From assembly GCF_006351925.1 (NCBI RefSeq), contig NZ_CP040924.1:1944001-2008000 (forward strand): 64,000 nucleotides of DNA. Reading direction: 5' to 3'. Source of the stretch: Clostridium thermarum. GTDB lineage: Bacteria; Bacillota; Clostridia; Clostridiales; Clostridiaceae. This document shows, piece by piece, positions 8,810 through 17,088 of this stretch. The notes under the pieces were generated by a model that worked only from the letters and a program-made list of their open reading frames with translations, had not been told where the DNA came from and searched no databases. Position numbers and translations under genes: made by a program. Numbering within the stretch: position 1 is the stretch's first letter; the number at the start of each line of letters is the position of its first letter.

Positions 8810-9532
8810 TTAAAGTACTTTACTTAAAAATTCTATTGTTCTTTGATTCTGGGGATTAACAAAAATAGCTTCTGGAGAACCTTCCTCTACTATGTTCCCG
8901 TCGTCCATAAATATCACTCTATCCCCTACTTCTCTAGCAAAACCCATTTCATGAGTTACCACTACCATTGTCATGCCTTCAGATGCTAGTTCTTTCATTA
9001 CATTTAATACTTCACCAACCATTTCCGGGTCTAAAGCTGAGGTTGGTTCATCAAACAACATTACGTCCGGCTCCATGGCCAAGGCTCTGGCTATAGCAAT
9101 TCTTTGCTTTTGTCCACCTGAAAGCTGCGCCGGATATGCATTAGCCTTTTCTTCTAATCCGATTTTTCTTAGAAGCTTATATGCGATTGTTTCTGCATCG
9201 GCTTGACTCATATTTTTAACTTTTATTGGTGCTAAAGTTATATTTTGCAAAACTGTTTTATGAGGGAACAGATTGAACTGCTGAAAAACCATTCCCATCT
9301 TTTCTCTGAGTTTATCTATATTAACTTTTTTATTTGTTATTATATTACCTTCGAACTCAATTTCTCCTTCTGTAGGTTCTTCTAAAAGGTTCATACATCT
9401 TAACAGGGTACTTTTGCCTGAGCCACTGGGCCCAATTATAACTACTACTTCTCCTTTTTTAATATGGCAATTTACACCCTTTAAAACATGTAGTTTTCCA
9501 AATTTCTTATGGAGGTCTTTAATGTTAATCAC
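8810..9532 (-). CDS. Polar amino-acid ABC transporter, ATP-binding subunit (GlnQ/ArtP type)
   Basis: 240 residues with a complete ABC ATPase: Walker [11 protein letters not shown]-loop QQFNLFPH, signature LSGGQKQR, Walker [13 protein letters not shown], and H-loop VTHEMGF. It powers amino-acid import through the permease encoded directly upstream. Starts with GTG at 9532, preceded by AAAGGAG, overlapping the permease stop by 8 nt (translational coupling). Last gene of a substrate-binding protein-permease-ATPase operon. Confidence 0.95.
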   Translation of the reverse strand: MINIKDLHKKFGKLHVLKGVNCHIKKGEVVVIIGPSGSGKSTLLRCMNLLEEPTEGEIEFEGNIITNKKVNIDKLREKMGMVFQQFNLFPHKTVLQNITLAPIKVKNMSQADAETIAYKLLRKIGLEEKANAYPAQLSGGQKQRIAIARALAMEPDVMLFDEPTSALDPEMVGEVLNVMKELASEGMTMVVVTHEMGFAREVGDRVIFMDDGNIVEEGSPEAIFVNPQNQRTIEFLSKVL

Positions 9533-10232
9533 TATTCTTCATTCTCCTTTCAAATCTAGAAATTAACTTTGATAAACTAAAGGTTATAATAAAGTACACA
9601 ATGGCTACAACTAAGTAAGGCAAAAATACCATATAAGTCTTTCCTGATATATTGGTAGCCTTTTTCATAAGGTCCCCAATACCAATAACAGATACAATTG
9701 AGGATTCCTTAATAACGGTTACAAACTCATTTCCTAAGGCAGGAAGTATATTCTTTACTGCTTGAGGAATGATGATTTCTCTCATGGCTAATCCGTGTTT
9801 CATACCCAATGATCTGGCGGCTTCCATTTGCCCTTTGTCAACAGCTTGAATACCGGCTCGAATAATTTCTGCAACATATGCAGCACTGTTTATTGAAAGT
9901 GTGATTACGCAAGACATAAAATCAGAAAAATTCATACCGATTATAGGATTTAAAAACTCAACTTCTGGAAAGCTTATTCCAATAGTAGAAAGTCCGTAAT
10001 ATATTACCAAGATTTGTACGTAGACCGGTGTACCTCTGATAAATTCGATATATGATGATGCAATAGCTCTTAAGGTTTTCTTTTTTGATAATCTCATCAA
10101 TGCAAGCAATGTACCCAATAATGTACCTAAAATAACTGTAAATAATGCAATTAAAATTGTATTCTTTGCACCTTCTAAATAGTAAGGGTAATATTTTTTT
10201 ATAAAAGAAAAAAAGTCCACAATAAAGCTCAT
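9525..10232 (-). CDS. Polar amino-acid ABC transporter, permease subunit (HisM/GlnP type)
   Basis: 235 residues with about five membrane segments and the family N-terminal motif [16 protein letters not shown]. The EAA loop, [22 protein letters not shown], is shown here in part (EAARSLGM...IIPQA) and contacts the ATPase. ATG at 10232 is favoured because GAGGTG lies 6 nt upstream; GTG at 10241 is the longer alternative. Middle gene of the operon, separated from the binding-protein gene by a hairpin. Confidence 0.94.
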   Translation of the reverse strand: MSFIVDFFSFIKKYYPYYLEGAKNTILIALFTVILGTLLGTLLALMRLSKKKTLRAIASSYIEFIRGTPVYVQILVIYYGLSTIGISFPEVEFLNPIIGMNFSDFMSCVITLSINSAAYVAEIIRAGIQAVDKGQMEAARSLGMKHGLAMREIIIPQAVKNILPALGNEFVTVIKESSIVSVIGIGDLMKKATNISGKTYMVFLPYLVVAIVYFIITFSLSKLISRFERRMKNSD

Positions 10233-10262
10233 TTTATTCACCTCGATATATTTAACATAATA

Positions 10263-10292
10263 AACTCCTGACCTTAGTTTATGTCAGGAGTT
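10263..10292 (-). terminator. Intercistronic hairpin between binding-protein and permease genes
   Basis: Perfect 10-bp stem AACTCCTGAC / GTCAGGAGTT with no U-tract on the minus strand. More likely a partial terminator or 3'-stabilising structure that keeps binding protein more abundant than permease, as in many ABC operons. Confidence 0.6.
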
Positions 10293-10302
10293 AGATAATA
10301 AT

Positions 10303-11190
10303 TTATTTCTTTTGCTCATCTGCTAACTTATTTGCTTCTATGAGAAATTCATCAATCTTCCCTTCTTTAAGTAATCTATCTATGGTTTCATCCACTTTCT
10401 TAACCAACTCTATATTTCCCTTTTTTATGGCCACTGCTGAACCACCAGCTTCATCAGAAACTTCTATAGAAGTTAAAGCAATGCTGCTATTTGTCTTTGA
10501 GTAAGATTCTGCAACAGGCTTTTCCATAACTACTGCATCTACCTTACCAGTTTGAAGCATTAGTATTAAATCTGTGATTTTGGGAACTTCTTTTATTTCC
10601 TTTGCATTGGTAACTTTTTCATGTACCATATCTGCTTGAATTGATCCTTGCTGTACTCCGATAACTTTGCCATTTAAATCACCTAGTGATTTAACTTGGG
10701 TTGCAGCTTCTTTCTTCATTACAACGCCGTGGGTAGCATTGTAATATATCTTAGAGAAGTCGGCAGATTCTTTTCTTTTTTCAGTAGGTGTCATACCTGC
10801 AATTACAATATCTACCTTATCAGAGGCCAATGCCCCTAATAAACCTTCAAAGGTAATATCTTTTATCTCCAGCTCCATCCCCATATCCTTAGCAATTTCT
10901 TTTGCTATATCAATATCGAAACCAACAATGGTTTCCTTTCCATCTACGGTAGCAAAAAATTCATATGGTGGATAATCTGCACTGGTACCCAAAACAAGTT
11001 TTGTCTTTGCTTCAGTACTTTCACTATCGTTGGTGTTAACAGTCTCCTTATTGTTTTCTGTAGATTCAGTAGCTGTTTTATTGCTTGTATCTGATTCATT
11101 TCCAGTAGACTTTTTAGTACATCCGCCAACTAGTACAATAGTTGAAATTGCTAAAGTTATTATTAAACTTTTAGTAAAAATTTTCTTCAT
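10303..11190 (-). CDS. Amino-acid ABC transporter substrate-binding lipoprotein
   Basis: 295 residues: a lipoprotein signal with lipobox LVGGC (around residue 24), a Ser/Thr/Asn/Glu-rich linker, then a type II periplasmic-binding fold (LGTSADYPPYEF, GFDIDIAKEIAKDMG, DIVIAGMTPTEKR, GVQQGS). It captures polar amino acids outside the membrane for the permease/ATPase downstream. GTSADYPPYEF and GMTPTEKR are typical of the arginine/glutamine/general polar group, so the ligand cannot be fixed. ATG 11190 is preferred over GTG 11199 from the AAGGAG position. Confidence 0.93.
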   Translation of the reverse strand: MKKIFTKSLIITLAISTIVLVGGCTKKSTGNESDTSNKTATESTENNKETVNTNDSESTEAKTKLVLGTSADYPPYEFFATVDGKETIVGFDIDIAKEIAKDMGMELEIKDITFEGLLGALASDKVDIVIAGMTPTEKRKESADFSKIYYNATHGVVMKKEAATQVKSLGDLNGKVIGVQQGSIQADMVHEKVTNAKEIKEVPKITDLILMLQTGKVDAVVMEKPVAESYSKTNSSIALTSIEVSDEAGGSAVAIKKGNIELVKKVDETIDRLLKEGKIDEFLIEANKLADEQKK

Positions 11191-11221
11191 TTTTAACACT
11201 CCTTTTCCCCTTATGCGAAAT

Positions 11222-11250
11222 ATTATACAACCAAATTAATAAGTATGCAA
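11222..11250 (-). promoter_or_regulatory. Promoter of the amino-acid ABC transporter operon
   Basis: On the minus strand TTGCAT (11245-11250), a 17-bp spacer and TATAAT (11222-11227), about 30 bp before the start codon. Confidence 0.75.
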
Positions 11251-11312
11251 CCAGGTTTATAAAATTCTTTTGAAAAACTGTATAAAATCTTATAATTTTT
11301 GCTATACGTTTA

Positions 11313-11344
11313 TGTATATGCATTCATGAATGAATATTTATGCG
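11313..11344. promoter_or_regulatory. Two adjacent ARG-box-like sites
   Basis: TGTATATGCATTCA (11313-11326) fits the ArgR half-box pattern TGNATANNNATNCA exactly, and TGAATATTTATGCG (11331-11344) fits it with one mismatch, 18 bp further on. They lie 60-120 bp upstream of the ABC transporter start, outside the core promoter. ArgR control, and hence an arginine-type substrate, is an inference only. Confidence 0.35.
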
Positions 11345-11372
11345 CACGAATTCAGAAAATTGTGCATTTAAA

Positions 11373-11416
11373 AGAAACATGTTAAACATTTCCTTGGAAA
11401 TATTTAACATGTTTCT
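11373..11416 (-). terminator. Terminator of the RNase H-like gene
   Basis: Long stem AGAAACATGTTAAA (11373-11386) / TTTAACATGTTTCT (11403-11416) with an inner ATTTCC/GGAAAT; overlaps the stop and is followed by TTTT on the minus strand. Confidence 0.8.
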
Positions 11417-12069
11417 TCTCTGTTTTCTGTATTGATGTATTTATTCCAGTTTGCCAATATTTCATAAAGACTCACAACGTCCTGTTGGTTATATAGCAGA
11501 ATTTTTTCTATTTTTTCCTTTGGCATTCTGTTAATATAGGTGTCATCCTTCATTATTTTACTGAAGGTTTTTGCCAGATTGGTACCACTGATGCTCATGT
11601 TCTCCCTAGTTATATTGAACTGTTTTTCAATAATTTTGAGGCCGGTGCAAACACCCGTATATTTTTTGAAAAGATTCTGTATATCTATCTTTTTAAATCT
11701 ATCAAAATCCAACTTTACTCTGTACTTATTCAATAAGTAATTTATTACTGTAAAGTCGTTGTTTCCTGAAAAGGTAACAATATTAGTTTTATTTTCTTGT
11801 AATGCCTTTTCAAAATAGTTTTTTGCCATTTTAACTATAATACTTGCGTCAGCTTTTTTTTCTATCATATACTGGGTAACCTTAAGAGCACTGTCAGATT
11901 TATTGTAATAGCAACAGCCAAATACACCGATACATATTGGCCTTTTATAGACGTAATGCTCTAAATCAAAGAACAGTGCATGGCTTAATAGATCATCCAA
12001 ACCCTCTTGACTGAACATGAAGGCCTTATCTAAAACCGGTACTTTTATTATATTCTCTCTTATAATCAC
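11404..12069 (-). CDS. RNase H-like domain protein (YprB / RNase_H_2 exonuclease type)
   Basis: 221 residues of DnaQ-like 3'-5' exonuclease fold. Acidic residues expected for two-metal catalysis are seen in FFDLEHY (D-x-E), FSGNNDF, and NQQDVVSL near the C-terminus. The family (YprB) is predicted to act on nucleic acid; substrate unknown. It lies 14 nt after the HAD gene, so the two are co-transcribed. Confidence 0.8.
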   Translation of the reverse strand: MIIRENIIKVPVLDKAFMFSQEGLDDLLSHALFFDLEHYVYKRPICIGVFGCCYYNKSDSALKVTQYMIEKKADASIIVKMAKNYFEKALQENKTNIVTFSGNNDFTVINYLLNKYRVKLDFDRFKKIDIQNLFKKYTGVCTGLKIIEKQFNITRENMSISGTNLAKTFSKIMKDDTYINRMPKEKIEKILLYNQQDVVSLYEILANWNKYINTENREETC

Positions 12070-12083
12070 TTTATCACTCTTTT

Positions 12084-12809
12084 CTAAAATATATGTATAT
12101 CCTTAGATGTTAAATTATAGACAACATCCTTTCTTTCCACAACTACTTGAGCCTTTTCACATATATCAGGGTCATCTAACACCTTCTTTAATAGCTCTCT
12201 TGTGGGATTGACACATATAGGATAGTTTACTTTCTTGAACATTGAAAAGTCTCCTGCCGTATCTCCGTACGCATAGCATTGATTTAAGTCCAGATTATAT
12301 TTTGTAACAAAATAATCTATTGCTTTACTTTTACTAAGACTATCCCACATAGGTATAACTTCACCTGTGTATATGTTCTCTTCATTCATCAAATATACTG
12401 CGCCACAATAATCATCAAATCCATGCTTCAGAGACATTTCACGAACCAGCTCAATTGGACTTCCGGATATGGTAATAACCTTGTGACCTTGCTGCTTATG
12501 CCAAACAATTCTATCCCTGGTAAAGGTGTATACTCTATCCCCCTTTTGTTCTACAACCTTACGTGCTATAAAATCAATTTGCGATTTATGAAGACCTTTA
12601 ACGGCGTCAATATAAATTTCTGCCATTTTAAGTAAGTAATTATCATAGTTTCCCTGTCGTTTATCCCACTTTTGATATATTGGCCTAACTTCATTATACC
12701 ACTTTTCTGGTACTATAATTTCATATTTAACCAACTTTTTAAATATCTCAGCAATTAAGCCTTCCCTGTACAAAGTACCATCAATGTCAAAAAATGCTGC
12801 ACAAGTCAT
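12084..12809 (-). CDS. HAD-superfamily phosphatase, subfamily IB (SerB-like)
   Basis: 241 residues. HAD motif I FFDIDGTLY (catalytic Asp near residue 8), motif II TISGSP, and motif III/IV GDTAGDFSMF are all intact, with the large IB-type helical cap (about 20-110). This group contains phosphoserine phosphatases and lipid or sugar phosphatases; the substrate is not evident. AAGGAGG precedes ATG. First gene of an operon with the RNase H-like gene. Confidence 0.9.
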   Translation of the reverse strand: MTCAAFFDIDGTLYREGLIAEIFKKLVKYEIIVPEKWYNEVRPIYQKWDKRQGNYDNYLLKMAEIYIDAVKGLHKSQIDFIARKVVEQKGDRVYTFTRDRIVWHKQQGHKVITISGSPIELVREMSLKHGFDDYCGAVYLMNEENIYTGEVIPMWDSLSKSKAIDYFVTKYNLDLNQCYAYGDTAGDFSMFKKVNYPICVNPTRELLKKVLDDPDICEKAQVVVERKDVVYNLTSKDIHIF

Positions 12810-12909
12810 CCTAGCAACCTCCTTGTAAAATGCTTTTATACTATTATAGTGTAAGATTAATTAATTTAATACTAAATATTATTAAATGACAGGCTTCTTT
12901 AATCTATAA

Positions 12910-12936
12910 CAAAAAGCTGGTATTTCGCCAGCTTCT
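12910..12936 (-). terminator. Terminator of the ArgRS-like gene
   Basis: AAGCTGG (12914-12920) / CCAGCTT (12928-12934), followed on the minus strand by TTTTTG. Confidence 0.8.
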
Positions 12937-14626
12937 ACTTAATTTTTTCAAAGATTTCTATTCCCAGTAGGTGTAGACCATTTTCTAACACTTGGCAAGC
13001 AGCCTCTACCAGTTTAAACCTTGCTATTTTTAACTGTTCATCCTTAAGCTCAACAACATTATAAAGATTCAAAAAATAGTCAAGTTTTCTTGCCAGCTTA
13101 AGTACATATCCAGCAACCACTGAGGGATCTAAATTATTTAAGCTTTCAACTATCATCTCCGGGAAATAATTAAGTAACTTAACAAGGTCCAATTCTTCCG
13201 CTGTTATTAATCTCTTATAATCTTCTGAGCATGAGATATAATATGCATTTTTTGATATAGTACGGCCTCTAAAATAGGTACATTGAACAAATGGGCCGGT
13301 GTCTCCTTCAAAACTAAGCAGCTCTTTCCAACTTATAGCAATATCCTTTTCTCTATTGTTATATAAGTGGGCAAAGATAACTGCGCCGATTCCCATTTTT
13401 TTTGCTGTTTCTGCCTTATTTGGGAATTCATATTCTTTGATCTTATCAAAAATATCTTCTACAGCCTGCTTTAAAATATACTCAATGAAGTCCGGATCTT
13501 CCTTTTTAACAGATAGTTCTTTATCTAAAAACTTTACGCTGCCAAAACCAACATGAACACAGCTGTCACATGAGGGAGAATTCAAAAGTCTTAAAGTTGT
13601 AAATAACTGATTATAATATAGGGCTTTAGAGTTGTCTGATACATAGATATTTCTATGAAAATCATATAACTTTTCCCTGAAACTTATTTCGGCCAAATCT
13701 CTTAAGGTTGAAGCTATTGCCCCATCTGATCTCTTAATTACACAGGGGGGAAGATTATACTCCTTCAGCAATACAACTTTTGCGTAGGCAATTTCATTTA
13801 ATAGATTTTTGTCAGCTAATTTTTTTATCACTTCTTTTAAATTGTTAGAATCTAAGTCTCTTTTATCCAATGAATCAATCTTTAGATTTAACATTTCGTA
13901 AATTTTGGAATATTCTAATAAACTCAAGGTTTTGAGTTTATTAAATAGGCTTAGTTCAGGTTCTTGTCCTTCCTCAAGTCTTATATAATGCTCCTTGGCT
14001 TTCTCCATTAAATTCGGATGCATTTCAACTTCGTCATGAAATTTAATATATGCTCTTTGTAATTCACAGCTTAGTTTTGTAAAAAGTACTTTTTCATCAA
14101 TCCATCCTCTTTTGTAGGCTACCATTAGTTTCCCAAATGCATTGCTAATATCATCAAATGAGCTTTTGGTTACACAATTATAGCCTGCAAAGCTACATAT
14201 TTTAGTAAGTGAATTTCCAATAAGTGCTGCTAATAAATGATTTACTTTGAAGGGTTCGGCAAGGCTTGGGAAAGAAAAATCAACAACTACTGTTCTACCA
14301 TTTCCAAGCATAGATGAACCATAAGAGTCCCTTTCACTAAGAACTTTCTCAATGGTATTTTTAATAAACAAAACTGTATCAATATAGAAATTCAGATAAG
14401 GTCCAACTGCATCTATCTTATTAAAGGCCTGGAGCTTTAACTTGGTCTTTAACTCATTGGCTATAGAGCATGGATTTTTTTTTAAAAGTTTAGATATGTG
14501 GAAACAAGGAAAGGAGAAATCACCCATCTCAGACCTTGGAGGAATTTCAATTAATGGCTCTAAAGCTGTTGAAACTATAGATGTATGAAGAGAAATTCCT
14601 TCACTTATTAACTTTTTATAATCCAT
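12935..14626 (-). CDS. Arginyl-tRNA synthetase-like protein with degenerate active site
   Basis: 563 residues, about the length expected of ArgRS, and collinear with it throughout: N-terminal additional domain (1-90), Rossmann core (112-330) and DALR anticodon-binding domain (about 440-563). Catalytic signatures are eroded. HIGH is KVNH (127-130) in PFKVNHL. The NHLGDWGTQFG stretch of normal enzymes is SSFDDISNAFG (155-165), the Tyr of the TIYATRD motif is lost (ASTLRD, 304-310), and the STRKG-type loop is LSVKKED (371-377). The frame is fully open and has a good ribosome site (AAGGGGGA), so it is an expressed paralogue rather than an obvious pseudogene. Normal arginylation is unlikely; a true argS should exist elsewhere. 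Role unknown. Confidence 0.8.
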   Translation of the reverse strand: MDYKKLISEGISLHTSIVSTALEPLIEIPPRSEMGDFSFPCFHISKLLKKNPCSIANELKTKLKLQAFNKIDAVGPYLNFYIDTVLFIKNTIEKVLSERDSYGSSMLGNGRTVVVDFSFPSLAEPFKVNHLLAALIGNSLTKICSFAGYNCVTKSSFDDISNAFGKLMVAYKRGWIDEKVLFTKLSCELQRAYIKFHDEVEMHPNLMEKAKEHYIRLEEGQEPELSLFNKLKTLSLLEYSKIYEMLNLKIDSLDKRDLDSNNLKEVIKKLADKNLLNEIAYAKVVLLKEYNLPPCVIKRSDGAIASTLRDLAEISFREKLYDFHRNIYVSDNSKALYYNQLFTTLRLLNSPSCDSCVHVGFGSVKFLDKELSVKKEDPDFIEYILKQAVEDIFDKIKEYEFPNKAETAKKMGIGAVIFAHLYNNREKDIAISWKELLSFEGDTGPFVQCTYFRGRTISKNAYYISCSEDYKRLITAEELDLVKLLNYFPEMIVESLNNLDPSVVAGYVLKLARKLDYFLNLYNVVELKDEQLKIARFKLVEAACQVLENGLHLLGIEIFEKIK

Positions 14627-14927
14627 AGCAACATTCCCCCTTAACACATAAAATAAATAATACTCTTGGTGCGGGAAAGGCGGGCATAAATGCTTCTATA
14701 AATCAAATAGAAATAAATGAATTTAAAAATTTGAAATCATTATATATTGTCAATCAGTAATTGTCAATTTGCCCTTGCATAATTTTACCTTATAAAATAA
14801 GATAGGATTAGATATTATATCTCAAATACAGAATACCCTTAACTTTAAGACGTTTTGGTATTACTGATTGAGTTCTTTGAGATATTGCTGAAGTATTTGA
14901 GATTAATAAAGGAGTACTTGTAAGACC
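14627..14927. other. Divergent intergenic region with long-range inverted repeat
   Basis: 301 bp without a gene, between the ArgRS-like and isoprenoid-fold genes. It holds ATCTCAAATAC (14819-14829) and its complement GTATTTGAGAT (14893-14903), the second arm ending about 25 bp before the start codon at 14928. This could be a leader stem or an operator pair. The TTGTCAAT words near 14748-14768 are not explained. Confidence 0.4.
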
Positions 14928-16241
14928 ATGAGTAAAACGTTAGAAAAGGATTTTTTATATATCTATGAAAACTTACGGACAAATCACTTTGAAGACTATT
15001 TTGCTAGATTGAACAAAGCTCTTTTTTTATACTTTAAGGAAATATGGTATCAAAGTAGCACTAAGCTCCATATAAGTTTTTTTAATCATTACGATAAGAA
15101 GACAAAGGAGGAAAATAGACTTCAGACACAATACTTTTTAGATAAGTTAGTGAAGCTCCTTCATAGCTTAGATAATGATTCTTGTAATAGTGCTGTAAAA
15201 AATGAAATAAAAAGCCTGACCACAAGTTTCATTAACTCAAACGAATTTCTAAATTTGAACATAAGTAAAGATTATCCTAATGATTTAATAATAGCTACTA
15301 AAGACTTTATAAATAATTCTATTAAGTATGATGAAAGGTTCAACTTCAATGATATTTTTCAGGCCCTCAGGAATGCATGGACTATGAATCTTTTACAAGC
15401 AACCTTCAACATAGATATCGAGATGACAGAGCCTGTATTTGGGTATAGCATGCTATATCCCTATACTGACAACTTACTGGATACTTCACATCTTAGTCTG
15501 GAGGAAAAACACCTGTTTTCTAGCAGGTTAAAACGCCGCCTTGTCGGGGAGTTGGTTTTGCCCCTTAGCCCATACGAAGAGCAGGTTTTTAAACTAGTAA
15601 CATTTATAGAAGATACTTACTCCAGAAAAGATTACTATGTTTTGTATAAAAGTTTGCAGTATATACATCTCTTACAAACACAAAGTTTAAGACAACAAAC
15701 TAACCAAAGTTCTTTAGATTTAGACAAGGTCATAGAGATTTCTTTTAGTAAAGGAGGCCTTTCCGTTTTAACAGATGCCTACCTAATTAGAGGAGAATTA
15801 AATTTGCCGGAAATTATTTTTTCTTTTGGCTTGGGAATTGCACTGCAGCTTTTAGATGATTTGCAAGACATAAAAGCAGACGAAAAGGAAGGTAATATCA
15901 CCATTTTTACGCATTCCATGGATAAACAATACTTGGACGACAATGTAACAAGACTCGTAAACTTTATATCTTACCTTGTAGATCTGATTCCTAATGAAAA
16001 TAAACACTACATACAAAATATAAAGCAGGCCCTAAAGCGAAACTGCATATTAATGGTACTATTTGCTGCAAGCCGTAATTCTAAGTTATTTCGTAAGGAG
16101 TTTGTTGAAAATATACAGCAATTTTATCCCTACCCTGTTTCCTATATGAAAAAATTCAACTCAATATTAAATAGCAAGTGTACAAAAATAAGAAAATTAA
16201 AAAATTTAAAGGTCACGGATATATTAGATTTATTACTTTGA
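14928..16241 (+). CDS. Class I isoprenoid-synthase-fold protein, orphan
   Basis: 437 residues, mostly alpha-helical. Two acid motifs are spaced as in class I isoprenoid synthases: YTDNLLD (about 180-185) and QLLDDLQDIKADEKEG (about 307-322), the latter resembling the second aspartate motif of trans-prenyltransferases and squalene/phytoene synthases. This suggests a Mg-diphosphate-dependent terpene synthase or prenyl-coupling enzyme. The roughly 150-residue N-terminal helical part has no recognised family. AAAGGAG lies before ATG at 14928. It is monocistronic. The polyprenyl diphosphate synthase gene about 6 kb away could supply a substrate, but that link is only inferred. Confidence 0.65.
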   Translation: MSKTLEKDFLYIYENLRTNHFEDYFARLNKALFLYFKEIWYQSSTKLHISFFNHYDKKTKEENRLQTQYFLDKLVKLLHSLDNDSCNSAVKNEIKSLTTSFINSNEFLNLNISKDYPNDLIIATKDFINNSIKYDERFNFNDIFQALRNAWTMNLLQATFNIDIEMTEPVFGYSMLYPYTDNLLDTSHLSLEEKHLFSSRLKRRLVGELVLPLSPYEEQVFKLVTFIEDTYSRKDYYVLYKSLQYIHLLQTQSLRQQTNQSSLDLDKVIEISFSKGGLSVLTDAYLIRGELNLPEIIFSFGLGIALQLLDDLQDIKADEKEGNITIFTHSMDKQYLDDNVTRLVNFISYLVDLIPNENKHYIQNIKQALKRNCILMVLFAASRNSKLFRKEFVENIQQFYPYPVSYMKKFNSILNSKCTKIRKLKNLKVTDILDLLL

Positions 16242-16245
16242 AAAA

Positions 16246-16268
16246 GAAAAGGGGCTTTTGCCCCTAAA
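16246..16268. terminator. Terminator between convergent genes
   Basis: GGGGC (16251-16255), loop TTTT, GCCCC (16260-16264). The minus-strand U-tract (CCCCTTTTCTTTTT) is the better one, so it mainly serves the gene ending at 16276. Confidence 0.7.
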
Positions 16269-16275
16269 AATTTAA

Positions 16276-16410
16276 TTATTCAGTTGGCTGTCCTTTATGA
16301 TTTTCAAATCTGGGTGGAGTTTTTGGGGAACCTATATGTTTTTCATCTGCAGGTTTAATGCCATCGTGTTTTCCGGACTTTTTATGTTTTTTGCTATTAT
16401 ACACTCTCAT
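16276..16410 (-). CDS. Small hydrophilic protein (44 aa), unknown
   Basis: 44 residues, very rich in Lys, His, Pro and Gly (starts MRVYNSKKHKK, ends KGQPTE), with no hydrophobic core. AAGGAG sits 7 nt before ATG 16410. It lies 19 nt after a second small hydrophilic gene, so the two form a mini-operon ending in the terminator at 16246. Composition recalls small spore or stress proteins of clostridia, but I cannot assign a family. Confidence 0.55.
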   Translation of the reverse strand: MRVYNSKKHKKSGKHDGIKPADEKHIGSPKTPPRFENHKGQPTE

Positions 16411-16429
16411 TTCATCAACTCCTTGTGGA

Positions 16430-16594
16430 TTAATGATGTGAACCATTTTCATTGTTTCTTATTGCTCTTGCTTTTGCATGAACCTGAGCATCATTACCGG
16501 TGTCTTTATATCCTGTTGTGGAATTTAAACTGTCAAAATCCTTAGCAGCTATTACACTGCTTTTTTTATCTATTTTATTCTTATTTTTTCCCAT
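16430..16594 (-). CDS. Small hydrophilic protein (54 aa), unknown
   Basis: 54 residues beginning MGKNKNKIDKK and ending NNENGSHH, with a middle AAKDFDSLNS. It has a strong ribosome site (AGGGAGGTATTATTT-ATG) and is the first gene of the mini-operon with the 44-residue protein. Basic, disordered-looking and possibly a minor spore protein; no family recognised. The ribosome sites favour this strand over the overlapping plus-strand frame at 16297-16545. Confidence 0.55.
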   Translation of the reverse strand: MGKNKNKIDKKSSVIAAKDFDSLNSTTGYKDTGNDAQVHAKARAIRNNENGSHH

Positions 16595-16701
16595 AAATAA
16601 TACCTCCCTCTATTAATAGAAATGCCCCAGAGGGTAATTTTTTATCCTTAAATAATTATGTTAAAAATGTGAAACATTAATTAAAAGAAAGGAGGATAAA
16701 G

Positions 16702-17044
16702 ATGAAGAAAATCCCCTTTTATTATGGAGGATTATGGTCACTTTGCTGACAGAGTTGTCTATATGAACATTAAACCAAGCAAGGAAATGATTGAAACTTG
16801 CAGGGATTTTCTTCTAAAGCTGAGTAGTATATCTTGGCTTTCCTGGAAGCATAATGAAAAGGGCGTACCGGCATTTCATTGTACTATTGTATCCAAACTT
16901 CCAAATGGTAAGTTTGAAGAAATTTGGCCTTTCCTAATCAAGCATCCTTTTAAGTTTCAATGTTTCTTTGACAATATCACTATAATGAGATGGGATAAGG
17001 ACAAGTGGATTCTACATAAGTGTTATCCACTGAATGATAAGTAA
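16702..17044 (+). pseudogene. Remnant of a 2'-5' RNA ligase-like (2H phosphoesterase) gene
   Basis: A strong ribosome site (AAAGGAGGATAAAG) leads into ATG 16702, which reads only MKKIPFYYGGLWSLC before a stop. The frame opening at 16724 encodes 106 residues that resemble only the C-terminal half of a 2H phosphoesterase, with one H-x-T motif (HCTIVS) and none of the N-terminal half with the first H-x-T. The simplest reading is an internal deletion with frameshift just after the start, leaving a one-motif, inactive relic. Translation from the ATG at 16724 cannot be excluded. Confidence 0.6.
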
Positions 17045-17079
17045 AAGAGAGATAGTAATAAATACTACTACCTCTCCCT
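17045..17079 (+). terminator. Hairpin after the 2H phosphoesterase remnant
   Basis: GAGAGATAGTA pairs imperfectly with TACTACTACCTCTC; weak U-tract. Confidence 0.45.
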
Positions 17080-17088
17080 TAAAGGCGG

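Noticed and set aside
12935..14626. Plain annotation as arginyl-tRNA synthetase (argS)
   Set aside because: HIGH, HLGDWG, TIYATRD and STRKG-type residues are altered, so calling it a working synthetase would mislead.
16297..16545. Plus-strand frame of 82 codons
   Set aside because: Overlaps two minus-strand mini genes that have proper ribosome sites and a terminator; its own protein is an unnatural Phe/His/Leu mix with no ribosome site.
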